64,000 nucleotides of DNA, taken from the NCBI RefSeq assembly GCF_900114065.1, contig NZ_FORS01000009.1, forward strand, positions 1 to 64,000. The letters run 5' to 3'. Shown one piece after another: positions 26,503 through 36,328 of this stretch (position 1 is the first letter of the stretch; every line of letters starts with the position of its first letter). The position numbers and the translations under genes were made by a program. The DNA comes from Stutzerimonas kunmingensis (lineage in GTDB: Bacteria; Pseudomonadota; Gammaproteobacteria; Pseudomonadales; Pseudomonadaceae). The notes under the pieces are model-generated. The model was not told the DNA's origin. It saw only the letters and a list, made by a program, of their open reading frames with translations, and searched no databases.

Positions 26503-28353
26503 ATGTGTGGCATTGTTGGCGCCGTCGCCGAACGCAACATCACCGCGATCCTTCTCGAGGGCCTCAAGCGCCTGGAATACCGTGGCTATGACAGTGCCGG
26601 CGTTGCCGTGCTGGACGAGAACGGCACACTCGAGCGTCTGCGCCGTAATGGCAAGGTCGCCGAACTGGAGCAGGCTCAGCAACACACGCAGCTGGCCGGC
26701 CGCCTAGGCATTGCGCATACCCGCTGGGCAACCCATGGCGCGCCCTGCGAGCGCAATGCCCATCCGCATTTCTCCGGTGATGATCTGGCCGTGGTGCACA
26801 ACGGCATCATCGAGAACCACGAGGCGCTGCGGGCTCAGCTCAAGGAGATGGGTTACGTATTCGTCTCGGATACCGACACCGAAGTCATCGTGCACCTGCT
26901 GCACCACAAGCTCGATTCGCTCGGCGACCTCACCGCTGCGCTGAAGGCGGCAGTCAAGGAACTGCATGGCGCCTACGGACTGGCGGTGATCAGTGCGCGG
27001 CAGCCGGATCGCCTGCTCGCCGCGCGCAGCGGCAGCCCGCTGGTGATCGGTCTGGGCCTGGGCGAAAACTTCCTCGCCTCGGACCAGCTGGCGCTGCGTC
27101 AGGTCACCGACCGTTTCATGTATCTGGAAGAGGGCGACATCGCGGAAATCCGCCGCGATGCGGTGCAGATCTGGGATGTCGACGGCCAGCCGGTGCAGCG
27201 CGAGGCCGTGCAGTACCACGAAGGTGCCGAGGCGGCGGACAAGGGCGAGTACCGCCACTTCATGCTCAAGGAGATTCACGAGCAGCCGAAGGTGGTGCAG
27301 CGCACGCTGGAAGGTCGGCTAGGCGATCATCAGGTGCTGGTGCAGGCGTTCGGACCGCAAGCCGCCGAGCTGTTCGCCAAAGTGCGCAATGTGCAGATCG
27401 TCGCCTGTGGCACCAGCTATCACGCCGGCATGGTCGCGCGCTACTGGCTGGAGGAACTGGCCAGCATACCCTGTCAGGTCGAGGTTGCCAGCGAATTCCG
27501 CTACCGCAAGGTGGTGGTGCAGCCGGACACCCTGTTCGTCACCATCTCCCAGTCCGGCGAGACGGCCGATTCGCTGGCAGCGCTGCGTAACGCCAAGGCG
27601 CGCTCCGAGCAGGAAGGTCGCTATCTGGCGAGCCTGGCGATCTGCAACGTCGGCATCAGTTCGCTGGTGCGCGAATCGGACCTGACCCTGCTCACCCAGG
27701 CCGGCCCGGAAATCGGCGTGGCTTCGACCAAGGCCTTCACCACCCAGCTGGTTGGTCTGCTGTTGCTGACGCTGTCGCTGGGCCAGGTCCGGGGCACGCT
27801 TTCCCCTGCGCTGGAGGCCGAACTGGTCGACGAGTTGCGCCGGCTGCCGACCCGCCTGGGCGAGGCGCTGGCGATGGATGCTACGGTGGAGAAGATTTCC
27901 GAGCACTTCGCCGAGAAGCATCACACCCTGTTCCTCGGCCGCGGCGCTCAGTACCCGGTGGCGATGGAGGGTGCGCTCAAGCTCAAGGAAATTTCCTATA
28001 TCCATGCCGAGGCCTACCCGGCCGGTGAGCTCAAGCACGGCCCGCTGGCGCTGGTGGACGCCGACATGCCGGTGGTCACGGTGGCGCCGAACAACGAGTT
28101 GCTCGAGAAGCTCAAGTCTAACCTGCAGGAAGTGCGCGCCCGTGGTGGCGAGCTGATCGTCTTTGCCGATCGTGAAGCCGGGTTCGACAATGGTGAAGGG
28201 ATCTTCGTGGTGAACATGCCGCATATCCACGATGTTCTTGCGCCGATCCTCTATACCCTGCCGCTGCAACTGCTGTCGTACTACGTTGCCGTGCTGCGCG
28301 GTACCGATGTCGACCAGCCACGTAACCTCGCCAAGTCCGTCACGGTGGAGTGA
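26503..28353 (+). CDS. glmS: glutamine-fructose-6-phosphate aminotransferase (isomerizing)
   Basis: First enzyme of UDP-GlcNAc synthesis: fructose-6-phosphate plus glutamine gives glucosamine-6-phosphate. The 616 residues have the N-terminal nucleophile Cys after Met (MCGIVGAV), the glutaminase part with [10 protein letters not shown], and two SIS domains ([15 protein letters not shown] and [20 protein letters not shown]). It ends [11 protein letters not shown], the conserved tail whose DNA is the usual TnsD recognition site for Tn7. It follows the regulator by 2 bp, and a terminator comes after it. Confidence 0.97.
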   Translation: MCGIVGAVAERNITAILLEGLKRLEYRGYDSAGVAVLDENGTLERLRRNGKVAELEQAQQHTQLAGRLGIAHTRWATHGAPCERNAHPHFSGDDLAVVHNGIIENHEALRAQLKEMGYVFVSDTDTEVIVHLLHHKLDSLGDLTAALKAAVKELHGAYGLAVISARQPDRLLAARSGSPLVIGLGLGENFLASDQLALRQVTDRFMYLEEGDIAEIRRDAVQIWDVDGQPVQREAVQYHEGAEAADKGEYRHFMLKEIHEQPKVVQRTLEGRLGDHQVLVQAFGPQAAELFAKVRNVQIVACGTSYHAGMVARYWLEELASIPCQVEVASEFRYRKVVVQPDTLFVTISQSGETADSLAALRNAKARSEQEGRYLASLAICNVGISSLVRESDLTLLTQAGPEIGVASTKAFTTQLVGLLLLTLSLGQVRGTLSPALEAELVDELRRLPTRLGEALAMDATVEKISEHFAEKHHTLFLGRGAQYPVAMEGALKLKEISYIHAEAYPAGELKHGPLALVDADMPVVTVAPNNELLEKLKSNLQEVRARGGELIVFADREAGFDNGEGIFVVNMPHIHDVLAPILYTLPLQLLSYYVAVLRGTDVDQPRNLAKSVTVE

Positions 28354-28385
28354 CCGGCGAGCGCGCCAGAGAGCGTGTTGTTGTT
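28318..28385 (+). other. predicted attTn7 region, unoccupied
   Basis: The last ~36 bp of glmS are the known TnsD target, and Tn7 normally inserts about 25 bp after the stop codon, here around 28378. No transposon end or duplication is seen, so the site appears empty. Based on family knowledge, not on a visible footprint. Confidence 0.45.
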
Positions 28386-28394
28386 GCGTAAAGC

Positions 28395-28414
28395 AAAGGC
28401 CCTGCGGGGCCTTT
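28395..28414 (+). terminator. terminator after glmS
   Basis: AAAGGCCC (28395-28402), loop TGCG, GGGCCTTT (28407-28414), followed by a T-containing GTGCTTTC. It lies between the converging glmS and the minus-strand heme oxygenase gene and may serve both. Confidence 0.7.
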
Positions 28415-28420
28415 GTGCTT

Positions 28421-28975
28421 TCAGCCGTATTCGCAGTCGTGTTCCAGCGCGGCAGCTTCGGCGAACAGCGCGAAGGTCTGTTCGGCGGCGAGCAGCATCG
28501 GTTCCCAGGCGCAGCTGGCAGCATGCTGTTCGAGACGGGCGAGGAAGGCCGGCCAGAGCCTGGCGACCTCACCATGCTCGAGGTAACGAATGGGGACGGC
28601 CTGGTTGGCCTGACGTACACGCCGTGCGAGCACGCGGCCACCCAGGCGTGACCCTTCCAGCACGTAGGCGACGCCCCAGCAGCTGGCGAAATCGTTCAAT
28701 GACGGTATCGACAGCGCTGCTGGAGACGGGCATTCCAGTTCGGCCAGATCGGCCCATAAGGCATGACGGCGCACCCGCATCGGCCAGTCGTCGAGCAGAG
28801 CGGTGAAACCGGCGCGCTCCAGCGCGATCTCCGCGGCGCTGAGGACCCGGCTGTGCGCACGCAGGAAGCGACGATAATCGTCTGGCTGCTCGAGGCTGAA
28901 ATCCGAGAAGGCGGCATCTACTTGCTCATGCAGTGGCGCCGTGGCCTGTCTGAGGCGTGCGCGCAGCTCAGCCAT
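28421..28975 (-). CDS. bphO: biliverdin-producing heme oxygenase (BphO-like)
   Basis: 184-residue heme oxygenase of the type linked to bacteriophytochromes. TAPLHEQVDAAF near the N terminus has the proximal heme His (His16), and GVAYVLEGSRLGG is the distal-helix motif typical of the family. It would open heme to biliverdin, the chromophore for the phytochrome encoded upstream. It is the last gene of the minus-strand module and overlaps the hybrid kinase by 8 nt, so the two are probably translated together. The symbol is by analogy. Confidence 0.88.
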   Translation of the reverse strand: MAELRARLRQATAPLHEQVDAAFSDFSLEQPDDYRRFLRAHSRVLSAAEIALERAGFTALLDDWPMRVRRHALWADLAELECPSPAALSIPSLNDFASCWGVAYVLEGSRLGGRVLARRVRQANQAVPIRYLEHGEVARLWPAFLARLEQHAASCAWEPMLLAAEQTFALFAEAAALEHDCEYG

Positions 28976-31368
28976 CGGTCAGGCTGCCTTCGTTCAAAGC
29001 CAGATGAATCTTGCTCGCCAGCTGTTCCTCACGAAACGGCTTCTGGATCACCGAGTAGCCAGCCAAGCCCAGTTCGCACAACTCGGCGTAGCCCGTCACG
29101 AAAATCACTGGCAGCTCGGGGTGACGCACACGCGCGGCACGGGCCAACTCACCGCCGTTCATGCCTGGCATGGCGAAATCGGCCAGCAGCAGGTCGACTT
29201 CGATATCGGACGCCAGTAGTTGCAAAGCATGGGCGCCGCTTTCCGCCTCTGTCACCGCGAAGCCGAGGTCTTGCAGCATCAGCGCGGTAACCTCGCGCAC
29301 GCTGTGATCGTCGTCCACCAGCAGAATGCTGTGCTGGCTGTTGTCTTCGCGCGTACCGGAGCTCAATGCCAGGGCCGGCTCCACCTGCTGTGGTGCAGCG
29401 GTGCGCGGCAGGAACACCTTGACCGTCGTACCGATGCCCTCGCGGCTTTCGATACATGCACCGCCACCGGATTGTTTGGCGAAGCCAAAGACCTGCGCCA
29501 GGCCCAATCCCGAGCCCTTGCCGACTTCCTTGGTGGTGAAGAAGGGTTCGAATGCCTTGCTCAGCACTTCCTCGCTCATGCCGGTTCCGGTATCGGTTAC
29601 CGAAAGCACCACGTACTCGCCTGGGCTGGGATCTTCGGCGCGCAGTGCCGGTTCGCTGATCACCACGTTGCGCGTGCCCAGCGTCAGGCGTCCGCTGTCA
29701 CCCATGGCGTCACGGGCATTGATTGCCAGGTTGAGAATGATCATCTCGATCTGGGTTGGGTCCACCAGCGCGTGCCAGATATTGGCCTGGGTATCGGTCT
29801 CGATGCTGACGCTACCGCCTAGGGTGCTTTTCAGCAGGCTGAGCAGGCTGACCAGGGTGTCGTTGAGGTCGATCGCTGCTGGCGTCAGCTGCTGGCGACG
29901 GGCGAAGGCGAGCAACTGGCTGGTCAGCGTCGCGCCGCGCTCGCCGGATTCGCGGATGTACTGCAAGCGCCGCAAGCTGGGCACCCTGCTCGAGGTCGCT
30001 CTGTAGAAAGCTGGCACTGGTCAGAATGACCGTCAGCAGGTTGTTGAAGTCATGGGCGACGCCAGCGGTCAGTTGGCCTACGGCTTCGAGGCGCTGCATC
30101 TGCTGCAGCGTGGCCTCGACACGTTCGCGTTCCTGGATCTGCGCGCGCAGCTCGCGGTTGGCTTCGGCCAGTTTGTCGACGGCGGCGATCTCGCTGGTGA
30201 TGTTCCGCGCCGCGGAGTAGATACGTCCGTCATCGGCGACCACCGACCAGGACAGCCAGCGGTAACTGCCGTCGCGATGGCGCATGCGATTGACGAAGCG
30301 GTTGGTGACCTTGCCTTGGCCGACGCGGGCATTTTCTTCAAGCGTCGCCTGCAAATCGTCGGGATGCACCAACCAGGTCAGCGGGTGCTGCATGAGCTGT
30401 TCCAGCGGCCAGCCGAAAGCATGCTCCCAGATCGGGTTGAGCGCGACCGGCATCATGTCCAGGTGAGTGACCGCGAGCAGGTCGCGGGACAACTCCCAGG
30501 TGCGGTCACGCTCGCGGGTGCGCTCCTGTACCCGCTCGCCCAGAGTTTCGTTCATCTGCTTGAGGGTCTGGGTCGCCAGCTGCTGCTCGGTGATGTCCAT
30601 CACCACGCCAACGAAGCGCAGGCACTGGTCGCCTTCGAAGAACGCCTGGCCGCGGGTCTCCATCCAGCGCAGGCTGCCGTCATCGAAAAGCACGCGATAG
30701 GTTGTGCAGAACTCGCCGCCGTCTTCGCCGCCGATGGCTCGGGCGATTTCCTCGCGTATCCGCTCGCGGTCCTGCGGGTGGCAGAGGCGTTCGAACAGCG
30801 GCATGTCCACCGGGTCCTGTGCGCCGATGCCGAGCATGGCCCGGCAACGCTGGTCCCAGATCAGCGTGCCGCTCTGCGGTTCGTAATCCCACATGCCCAG
30901 GCGTGCCGCGTCGATCGCCAGGCGTGCGCGTACCTCGACCTCGCGCAAAGCCTGCTTGGCCTGCAGGCGGCGGCGTCGTTCGTTGACTTCGGCCAGTGCC
31001 CGTTCCACTGCCTTGGGTAGAAAGCCGAGGTTCTGCTTGAGCACGTAGTCGACGGCGCCGGAGCGCATCATGTTGACCGCATGCTCCTCGCCGAACACGC
31101 CGGAAAGGAAGATGAAGGGTGTTTGCGGTGCCAGTCGACGCGCTTCCTGCAACGCCTGGCTGCCGGAGAAGCCTGGCAGGATGAAGTCAGCCAGGATCAG
31201 GTCGAAGGCGCGTCGCTGTAGCGCTTCCACGACGCCGGCATGGCTGTAGACCAGTTCGGTGTGCAGGGTGTAGCCACTGCGCTCCAGCGCCAGCTGGGCG
31301 AGTTCGGCGTCGTGCGGGCTGTCCTCGATGAACAGGACGCTGATGTTCTTTGACGCTGGCATATCCAT
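28968..31368 (-). pseudogene. hybrid sensor histidine kinase / response regulator, frameshifted
   Basis: Two overlapping frames make one ~800-residue protein. The first (31368 to ~29990) has an N-terminal receiver domain (LFIEDSPHDAEL, LILADFILPGFSG), two PAS regions and the phospho-acceptor GVAHDFNNLLTVI. The second (to 28968) continues with RESGERGATLTSQLLAFARRQ, the ATPase domain (LNLAINARDAMGD, DTGTGM, GSGLGLAQVFGF) and a C-terminal receiver (LLLADFAMPGMNG). The join lies at about 29955-29995, in a GC-rich stretch; the total span is 2401 nt, one more than a multiple of 3. It is therefore a frameshift mutation, a sequencing error or recoding. It sits in the phytochrome operon, 60 bp after the response regulator. 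Confidence 0.85.
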
Positions 31369-31428
31369 CCTGTCGAGGAAGCAGGAATCATCGAAACGGC
31401 CCGCCAGGCGCGGGCCGGCAATGCTCGT

Positions 31429-31902
31429 TCAGTTCTTTTCGTCTTTGTTGCGCGCGCGCTTGAGTCGCAGCGAACCGGGTGGTGGCTCGTTGAGCACGGC
31501 CCAGAAGATGCCGAGGTCGGAGATTGCGGCGACAAAATCTTTGAATTCGACCGGTTTGACGACGTAAGCGTTCACCCCGAGCTCGTAGGCTTTCATCAGG
31601 TCGGGTTCTTCCCGCGACGAGGTCAGCATGACCACTGGAATGCTACGCAGCTCGGCGGTCTCGCGTACGGTCTTGAGCACTTCCAGACCGTCGACCTTGG
31701 GCAGCTTCAGGTCCAGTAGCAGCACTGCCGGATTGCCATCGGCGCGATCGGCGTAGGCGCCGGTGCGCTGCAGGTAGTTCAGCGCCTCGGCGCCGTCACG
31801 CATGATCACCACTTCATTGGCCAGCTGGCTGCGTTCCAGCGCGATCAGGGTGAGTTCCAGGTCGTGAGGGTTGTCTTCGACCAGCAGTATCGGTTTCAGC
31901 AT
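31429..31902 (-). CDS. single-domain response regulator linked to the phytochrome
   Basis: A 157-residue CheY-like receiver of the family paired with bacteriophytochromes (Rcp1/BphR type). The acidic pocket is LLVEDNPHD, the phosphorylated Asp is in LLLDLKLPKVDG (about residue 64), the Ser/Thr switch is MLTSSRE and the Lys is in VVKP (about 116). No output domain follows. Its ATG overlaps the phytochrome stop (TGATG), which supports a cognate pair. It probably passes the phosphoryl group from the phytochrome onwards, perhaps to the hybrid kinase downstream. Confidence 0.92.
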   Translation of the reverse strand: MLKPILLVEDNPHDLELTLIALERSQLANEVVIMRDGAEALNYLQRTGAYADRADGNPAVLLLDLKLPKVDGLEVLKTVRETAELRSIPVVMLTSSREEPDLMKAYELGVNAYVVKPVEFKDFVAAISDLGIFWAVLNEPPPGSLRLKRARNKDEKN

Positions 31903-34172
31903 CAGATGTCTCGGTCCAGGAGGGACGATGTGTAGGACAATTTGGGGAGTGAGAAGTAGAACGTGGCGCCCTTGTCCAGCTGGCCTTCGGCCCAGACCTG
32001 GCCATCGTGGCGCTCGATGATGCGACGCACGCTCGCCAGGCCGATGCCGGTGCCTTCGAATTCCTCCATGCGGTGCAAGCGCTGGAACACGCCGAACAGC
32101 TTGCTCGAATACTGCATGTCGAAGCCGACGCCGTTGTCGCGCACATAGACCACCACCTCGCCGGCGCGTTGCTCGGCGCCCACTTCGATGACGGCCACCT
32201 CCCGGGTGCGGCTGTACTTGACCGCATTGTCGATCAGGTTGCGCAACACCATGTGAATGAAGGCGGCATCGGCGACGACGACCGGCATTGGCAGTAGGTG
32301 CCATTCGATTTGGCGACCTTCGCAATCGGGTACCAGCTCCTCGCGAATCGAGGCAACCAATGCAGCGAGGTTGACATCCGACAGGCGCAATGCCGAACGG
32401 CCCATCTGCGAGAAGCTCAGCAGGTTGTCCACCAGCGTGCCGGCAAAGCGTGCGGCGTCGGCAATGTTGTCGAGAAAGCGCATCCCGCGTTCGCTCAACT
32501 GCTTGCTTTCCATCTCGCTGAGCAGCTCGGTGTAGCCGGCGATGTGCCGCAGCGGTGCGCGCAGGTCGTGGGACACGCTGTAGGAGAAGGCCTCCAGCTC
32601 CTTGTTGCTGGCGCGCAACTCGCCGGCCAGCTGGGCCATTTCCTCGGCTTTGCGCAAGACGATACCGAGCACCGCATTGCGCAACTCCAGCGCGCCCTCG
32701 ATCACCACCTGATCCCAGGGCTGCGCATAGCCGCGCAGGGTTTCCTGCCATTGTTCGAAGCTGTGTCGCGGAGTGAGCGCACCGCTCTGACGGTCGATCT
32801 GTTTTTCCGGCTGACCGGCCCAGTTGACGGTCTTGATCTGCTCGTGGCGAAACCAGATCAGATAGTGCGCGTGCAGGCGCGAGATGGAGATGGCCATGAC
32901 CCCGGCACAGCGCTCGGCGAGCGCCGGCATGCCGGGGATGTCGCGGCCGACGCAGTCACTGTGGAAGACCAGCTCGTCGCGCCGTTCGCCCAGCCACTGC
33001 GCCAGCTGCAGGATCTGTTCATGCTCCGGCGTGTCGCCGACGGTTTCGCACTTGTCGGCGGAGATGATCGCCGCGCCGTCGGCACCGGCGAACCCCAGCA
33101 CCACCTCGGGGAGATGGCGGAAACCCTCGACCACGCTGTCGCGATCGGCCATCGCCGCGAGCAGGTGGACGATCTGGTGGCGCAGTTCCAGCTTGCGCTG
33201 CGCGAGGGTCTCGCTTTCCCTCGCCTCGATCTGCAGCGAGAGGATGCGGCCGAGCAGCTCGCAGGCGGTGCGGGTCTGGTAGCTGACCGCACGCGGTTCG
33301 GCATCATGGCAGGAGATCAGCCCCCAGAGGCGGTCGCGAATGACGATGGAGATCGACATCGACGCCAGCGTGCCCATGTTGCGCATGTACTGCAGATGCA
33401 CCGGGGAAACGCTGCGCAATGCGGCGAAGCTCAGGTCCAGTGGCGCGCCGGAGACCGGATTGAGCGCCGGCACCAGTGGCGAGGGTTGATAGTTGGCATC
33501 CTGGATCACCCGGATCAGGTTCTCGCGATACAGCCTGCGCGCCTGCTGAGGAATGTCGGCGGCCGGGAAGCACAGCCCGAGGTAGCTTGGATAGCCGGGG
33601 TCGGCGACCTCTGCCAGCACCACGCCGTTGTCTTCGGCATCGAAGCGATAGGCTTTGACGCGGCCGAAGCCGGTGATGCGCTTGACCTCCCGAACCGCCA
33701 GTTGGCAGAGCGCTTCGAGCTCGCGGCTGTCCTGCAGCTGGGCGACGAAGGTGCGCATCAGCGGGTAGAGGGTGTCGTAGGCCTGGCCCGAGGTTTCCGC
33801 GCGTTCGAATTCGAGGATCAGCTGGCCGCGATGGCGATGGCCGAGCAGGGCGAACGCCTGGCCGGCGACACCAGTGAGACCGATGCTCACATCGCTCAGG
33901 TGAAAGGGGTTGTGGTCGTCTTCGCTCAGTGCCGTGAGACCGGCTTCGAGGCGTGCGGTGGGCAGCAGGTTCGACAGTGGCTGACCGAGTAGCGAGCGGG
34001 CGTCGATTCCGAGCCAGTGCTGAACGTTTTCACTGGCCTGCTGCACGCGCAGTTCGGGTTCGCTGACCACCAGCAGGAAGCCATGGGGCTGGATGCTACC
34101 GGGGATATGGATCGGCTCGTCGGCGCATCGGTCGATGGCCTGGAGCAATTCCTGGGCTTCGGTAGTGGTCAT
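31902..34172 (-). CDS. bphP: bacteriophytochrome (red/far-red light sensor histidine kinase)
   Basis: Biliverdin-binding photoreceptor of 756 residues, started at the ATG at 34172 with AAGGA upstream; an ATG 19 codons earlier is possible but unconserved. Domain order is PAS (about 1-115), GAF (140-310), PHY (320-490), then HisKA and HATPase. Cys16 in IDRCADEPIHIPGSIQPHG is the expected biliverdin attachment site, and PAADIPQQAR is the GAF chromophore-pocket motif. The phospho-acceptor is in SVSHDLRAPLRHI (about His535), and NLIDNAVKYSR, RDNGVGFD and GTGIGLASV are the ATP-binding boxes. It heads a four-gene module with a receiver, a hybrid kinase and heme oxygenase. Confidence 0.95.
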   Translation of the reverse strand: MTTTEAQELLQAIDRCADEPIHIPGSIQPHGFLLVVSEPELRVQQASENVQHWLGIDARSLLGQPLSNLLPTARLEAGLTALSEDDHNPFHLSDVSIGLTGVAGQAFALLGHRHRGQLILEFERAETSGQAYDTLYPLMRTFVAQLQDSRELEALCQLAVREVKRITGFGRVKAYRFDAEDNGVVLAEVADPGYPSYLGLCFPAADIPQQARRLYRENLIRVIQDANYQPSPLVPALNPVSGAPLDLSFAALRSVSPVHLQYMRNMGTLASMSISIVIRDRLWGLISCHDAEPRAVSYQTRTACELLGRILSLQIEARESETLAQRKLELRHQIVHLLAAMADRDSVVEGFRHLPEVVLGFAGADGAAIISADKCETVGDTPEHEQILQLAQWLGERRDELVFHSDCVGRDIPGMPALAERCAGVMAISISRLHAHYLIWFRHEQIKTVNWAGQPEKQIDRQSGALTPRHSFEQWQETLRGYAQPWDQVVIEGALELRNAVLGIVLRKAEEMAQLAGELRASNKELEAFSYSVSHDLRAPLRHIAGYTELLSEMESKQLSERGMRFLDNIADAARFAGTLVDNLLSFSQMGRSALRLSDVNLAALVASIREELVPDCEGRQIEWHLLPMPVVVADAAFIHMVLRNLIDNAVKYSRTREVAVIEVGAEQRAGEVVVYVRDNGVGFDMQYSSKLFGVFQRLHRMEEFEGTGIGLASVRRIIERHDGQVWAEGQLDKGATFYFSLPKLSYTSSLLDRDI

Positions 34173-34399
34173 TGCGTGTCCTTGTTCAGGTCCGAGCGGA
34201 CCAGACGTGTCTGGCAGGCACCAATGCAAATTGCTACCTAAAATTCCGCAATTGTGCGTACTGAATCGGGCAAGTCGCTGTGAAGGTCTTAACCGAGCGT
34301 TTCGCTAGGCCATGCACTTTAACGCGACAGAACTAGCTCGCCAATCCGGCGGGCTGTATAAACGGGCCTTGCCCAGGGGCATACGACAGGAGGTGGGGT

Positions 34400-34810
34400 G
34401 TGGAAGAAGTCATCGAACAGCTGCGCGAGCTCAACGAGCCGGTGCCGGTACCGCTGGAACTGCCCGACGACGATCTCTTGGTGGAGATCGAGGAACAGCT
34501 GTTGATCAACCTCCCGTTCGGCCTGCGCGAGTTCCTGCTTCAGGTCAGCGATGTGATTTACGGGCGCCTGGAGCCGGTCACCGCCACCGATCCGCAGTCA
34601 CACACCTACCTGCCGGAAGTCGCCGCCAATGCCTGGGATGCCGGCGTGCCGCGCGATCTGATCCCGATCTGCCAGGACGGGCGCGACTACTACGTGGTCG
34701 ATCTGGAAGGCGAAGTCACCCTGTGGGACGGCGACGACTGCGAGCTGACCGATGAGGAAACCTGGGAGACCGTCTGGCATTGGGCGCGCGACGTCTGGCT
34801 GGAAAGCTGA
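34400..34810 (+). CDS. SMI1/KNR4-family protein
   Basis: A 136-residue acidic protein with the SMI1/KNR4 fold: LPFGLREFLLQVSDVIYG, then LIPICQDGRDYYVVDLEGEVTLWD, which is the core of the domain, and an ETWETVWHWARDVWLES tail. Members of this superfamily include immunity proteins of contact-dependent toxins as well as housekeeping proteins. No toxin gene is next to it, so its job is unknown. It starts at a GTG with AGGAGG upstream and is divergent from bphP. Confidence 0.8.
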   Translation: MEEVIEQLRELNEPVPVPLELPDDDLLVEIEEQLLINLPFGLREFLLQVSDVIYGRLEPVTATDPQSHTYLPEVAANAWDAGVPRDLIPICQDGRDYYVVDLEGEVTLWDGDDCELTDEETWETVWHWARDVWLES

Positions 34811-34892
34811 AGCGGATATACGACGGTATCGACACGGCGGCGCCGCGACGGCCTGTTAAGCTGTGCGCCCGCCGGACACTTTCCGTTACTTC

Positions 34893-35267
34893 ATGCTGAC
34901 TCTGAGCAATCTGTTTCTGTTCATGCTGCTGGCTGCCGCCGGCGCCTGGCTGTGGCACTCCCACGGTATTCGCGAGCGCGCCCTGCAGGCGGTGCGCCGG
35001 CACTGCCAGAAGCTCGATGTGGAATTGCTCGACGGCAATGTAGCCTTTCGCAAGCTGACGCTGTTGCCGGATGCACGCGGCCAGCGCCGGCTCGCGCGTA
35101 TCTACGGTTTCGAGTTCACCGTCACTGGTGAGCAGCGCCACCCAGGCACCATCGTCATGTTCGGTGCGCAGGTCGGTCGTATCGAACTGGCGGCGCATCC
35201 GTTTCAGCCCGCCGACGAGCCGGGGAGGGTGATTCAATTGGACGACTGGCGCCGCCCCCGCGAATGA
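34893..35267 (+). CDS. DUF3301-family membrane protein
   Basis: 124 residues. A single membrane helix (about 3-20, LTLSNLFLFMLLAAAGAWLW) is followed by WHSHGIRERALQAVRRHC, then a beta-rich soluble part LDVELLDGNVAFRKLTLLPDARG and RLARIYGFEFTVTGEQRHPGTIVMFG. This matches DUF3301, a gammaproteobacterial family of unknown role. I start it at the ATG at 34893 so that the protein begins just before the membrane helix. It is followed by a COG0523 GTPase on the other strand. Confidence 0.82.
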   Translation: MLTLSNLFLFMLLAAAGAWLWHSHGIRERALQAVRRHCQKLDVELLDGNVAFRKLTLLPDARGQRRLARIYGFEFTVTGEQRHPGTIVMFGAQVGRIELAAHPFQPADEPGRVIQLDDWRRPRE

Positions 35268-35271
35268 CAGG

Positions 35272-36258
35272 TCATTCGTCGATAAGGCACTCGACCATGC
35301 CCTGTTGCAGTTCCGCCTGCGACTGAGGTTCGCTGAAGATCAGCTCTATCCTTGAATCCCGCCGCCATTCGCTGCTCCTGAAGACCAACGCCTGGCCGTC
35401 CAGCGCGTTGGCTGACTGCCAACCGCTGCGGCCGTGAATTACCAGCTTGGCGCGACGCCAGGGCCAGCGCGTCAGCCATTGCGAGAGCTGGCCGAGATCG
35501 AAGCGCTGGCTCGGGTGCCAGCGCCAGCCGATGCTCCAGTGCTCTGCTGTCGCCTGAACCTGGCAGATCGGCTGGCGCGGATCGAGCCACACCTGCGCCA
35601 GCGTCGCCGACCCGGAGGGCAGGGTGGTCGCGCGTGTCGGTTCACTGGCGCGTGCGCCGATACCGGGAAGCTGTTCCAGGGACAGCTGGCCTTGCGTGGT
35701 CCAGTAAAGCGGCTGCCCAGACAGCTGCTCGGCCAGTCGGGTACGGCTGGGTTGGTCCAGCGTTTCGCTCTTGTTCATCAGCAGCAGGCCGGCTTGGGCC
35801 AGGGCCTGCTGCTGGCTGTCGGGCAGGGGTTCGCCGCGGCTGAGGGCGGCGGCATCCAGTACCAGTACGGTTGGCTGGACGCTCAGCACGTTCTGCCATG
35901 GCGGTTGCCTGAGCTGCCGCAGCAATTCCGCCGGGTGGCCCAGGCCGGAGGGTTCGATCAGCAAGCGGTCTGGTTTTGCCTGACGCAGCAGGCGCGCCAG
36001 GCCGACCTGGAACGGCACGCCGTTGACACAACACAGGCAGCCGCCGGGGATCTCCGCCAGGCTGATGCCGTCTGCTTTGGTCGTCAGTAACGCGGCATCT
36101 AGCCCGATCTGGCCGAACTCGTTGATCAGCACCGCCCAGCGCTCGCCGACTGGCTTCTGATCGAGCAGATTACGGATCAGGCTGGTTTTGCCGGCGCCGA
36201 GCGGGCCGCCGATGAGATGGGTCGGGATATGTTCGAGCATGGCGGCTATGGTGCGCAT
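35272..36258 (-). CDS. COG0523/CobW-family GTPase (putative metal chaperone)
   Basis: 328-residue G3E-type P-loop GTPase. The P-loop is GGPLGAGKTSLIRNLL (near residues 17-32), and the metal-binding CxCC motif is GGCLCCVNG. A GTPase core with EPSGLGHPAELLRQL follows, and a weaker C-terminal CobW_C part. Proteins of this family deliver zinc or other metals to enzymes. No Zur box is obvious in the upstream sequence. The start could also be the Met at 36240 (MLEHIPTHLIGG); neither has a clear ribosome site. Confidence 0.85.
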   Translation of the reverse strand: MRTIAAMLEHIPTHLIGGPLGAGKTSLIRNLLDQKPVGERWAVLINEFGQIGLDAALLTTKADGISLAEIPGGCLCCVNGVPFQVGLARLLRQAKPDRLLIEPSGLGHPAELLRQLRQPPWQNVLSVQPTVLVLDAAALSRGEPLPDSQQQALAQAGLLLMNKSETLDQPSRTRLAEQLSGQPLYWTTQGQLSLEQLPGIGARASEPTRATTLPSGSATLAQVWLDPRQPICQVQATAEHWSIGWRWHPSQRFDLGQLSQWLTRWPWRRAKLVIHGRSGWQSANALDGQALVFRSSEWRRDSRIELIFSEPQSQAELQQGMVECLIDE

Positions 36259-36328
36259 TTTGCGCTGGGTCTGAAAGGGGCGGGTGGCTCATGTTAAAGT
36301 CGCCGGCGATTCTCGGAGAGGTGAAATC

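Noticed and set aside
27319..28641. 440-codon minus-strand frame opposite glmS
   Set aside because: It is mostly the reverse image of the glmS isomerase domain and also crosses the glmS terminator.
32298..33992. 564-codon plus-strand frame opposite bphP
   Set aside because: It is the reverse-frame image of the phytochrome gene, with no domain and no ribosome site.
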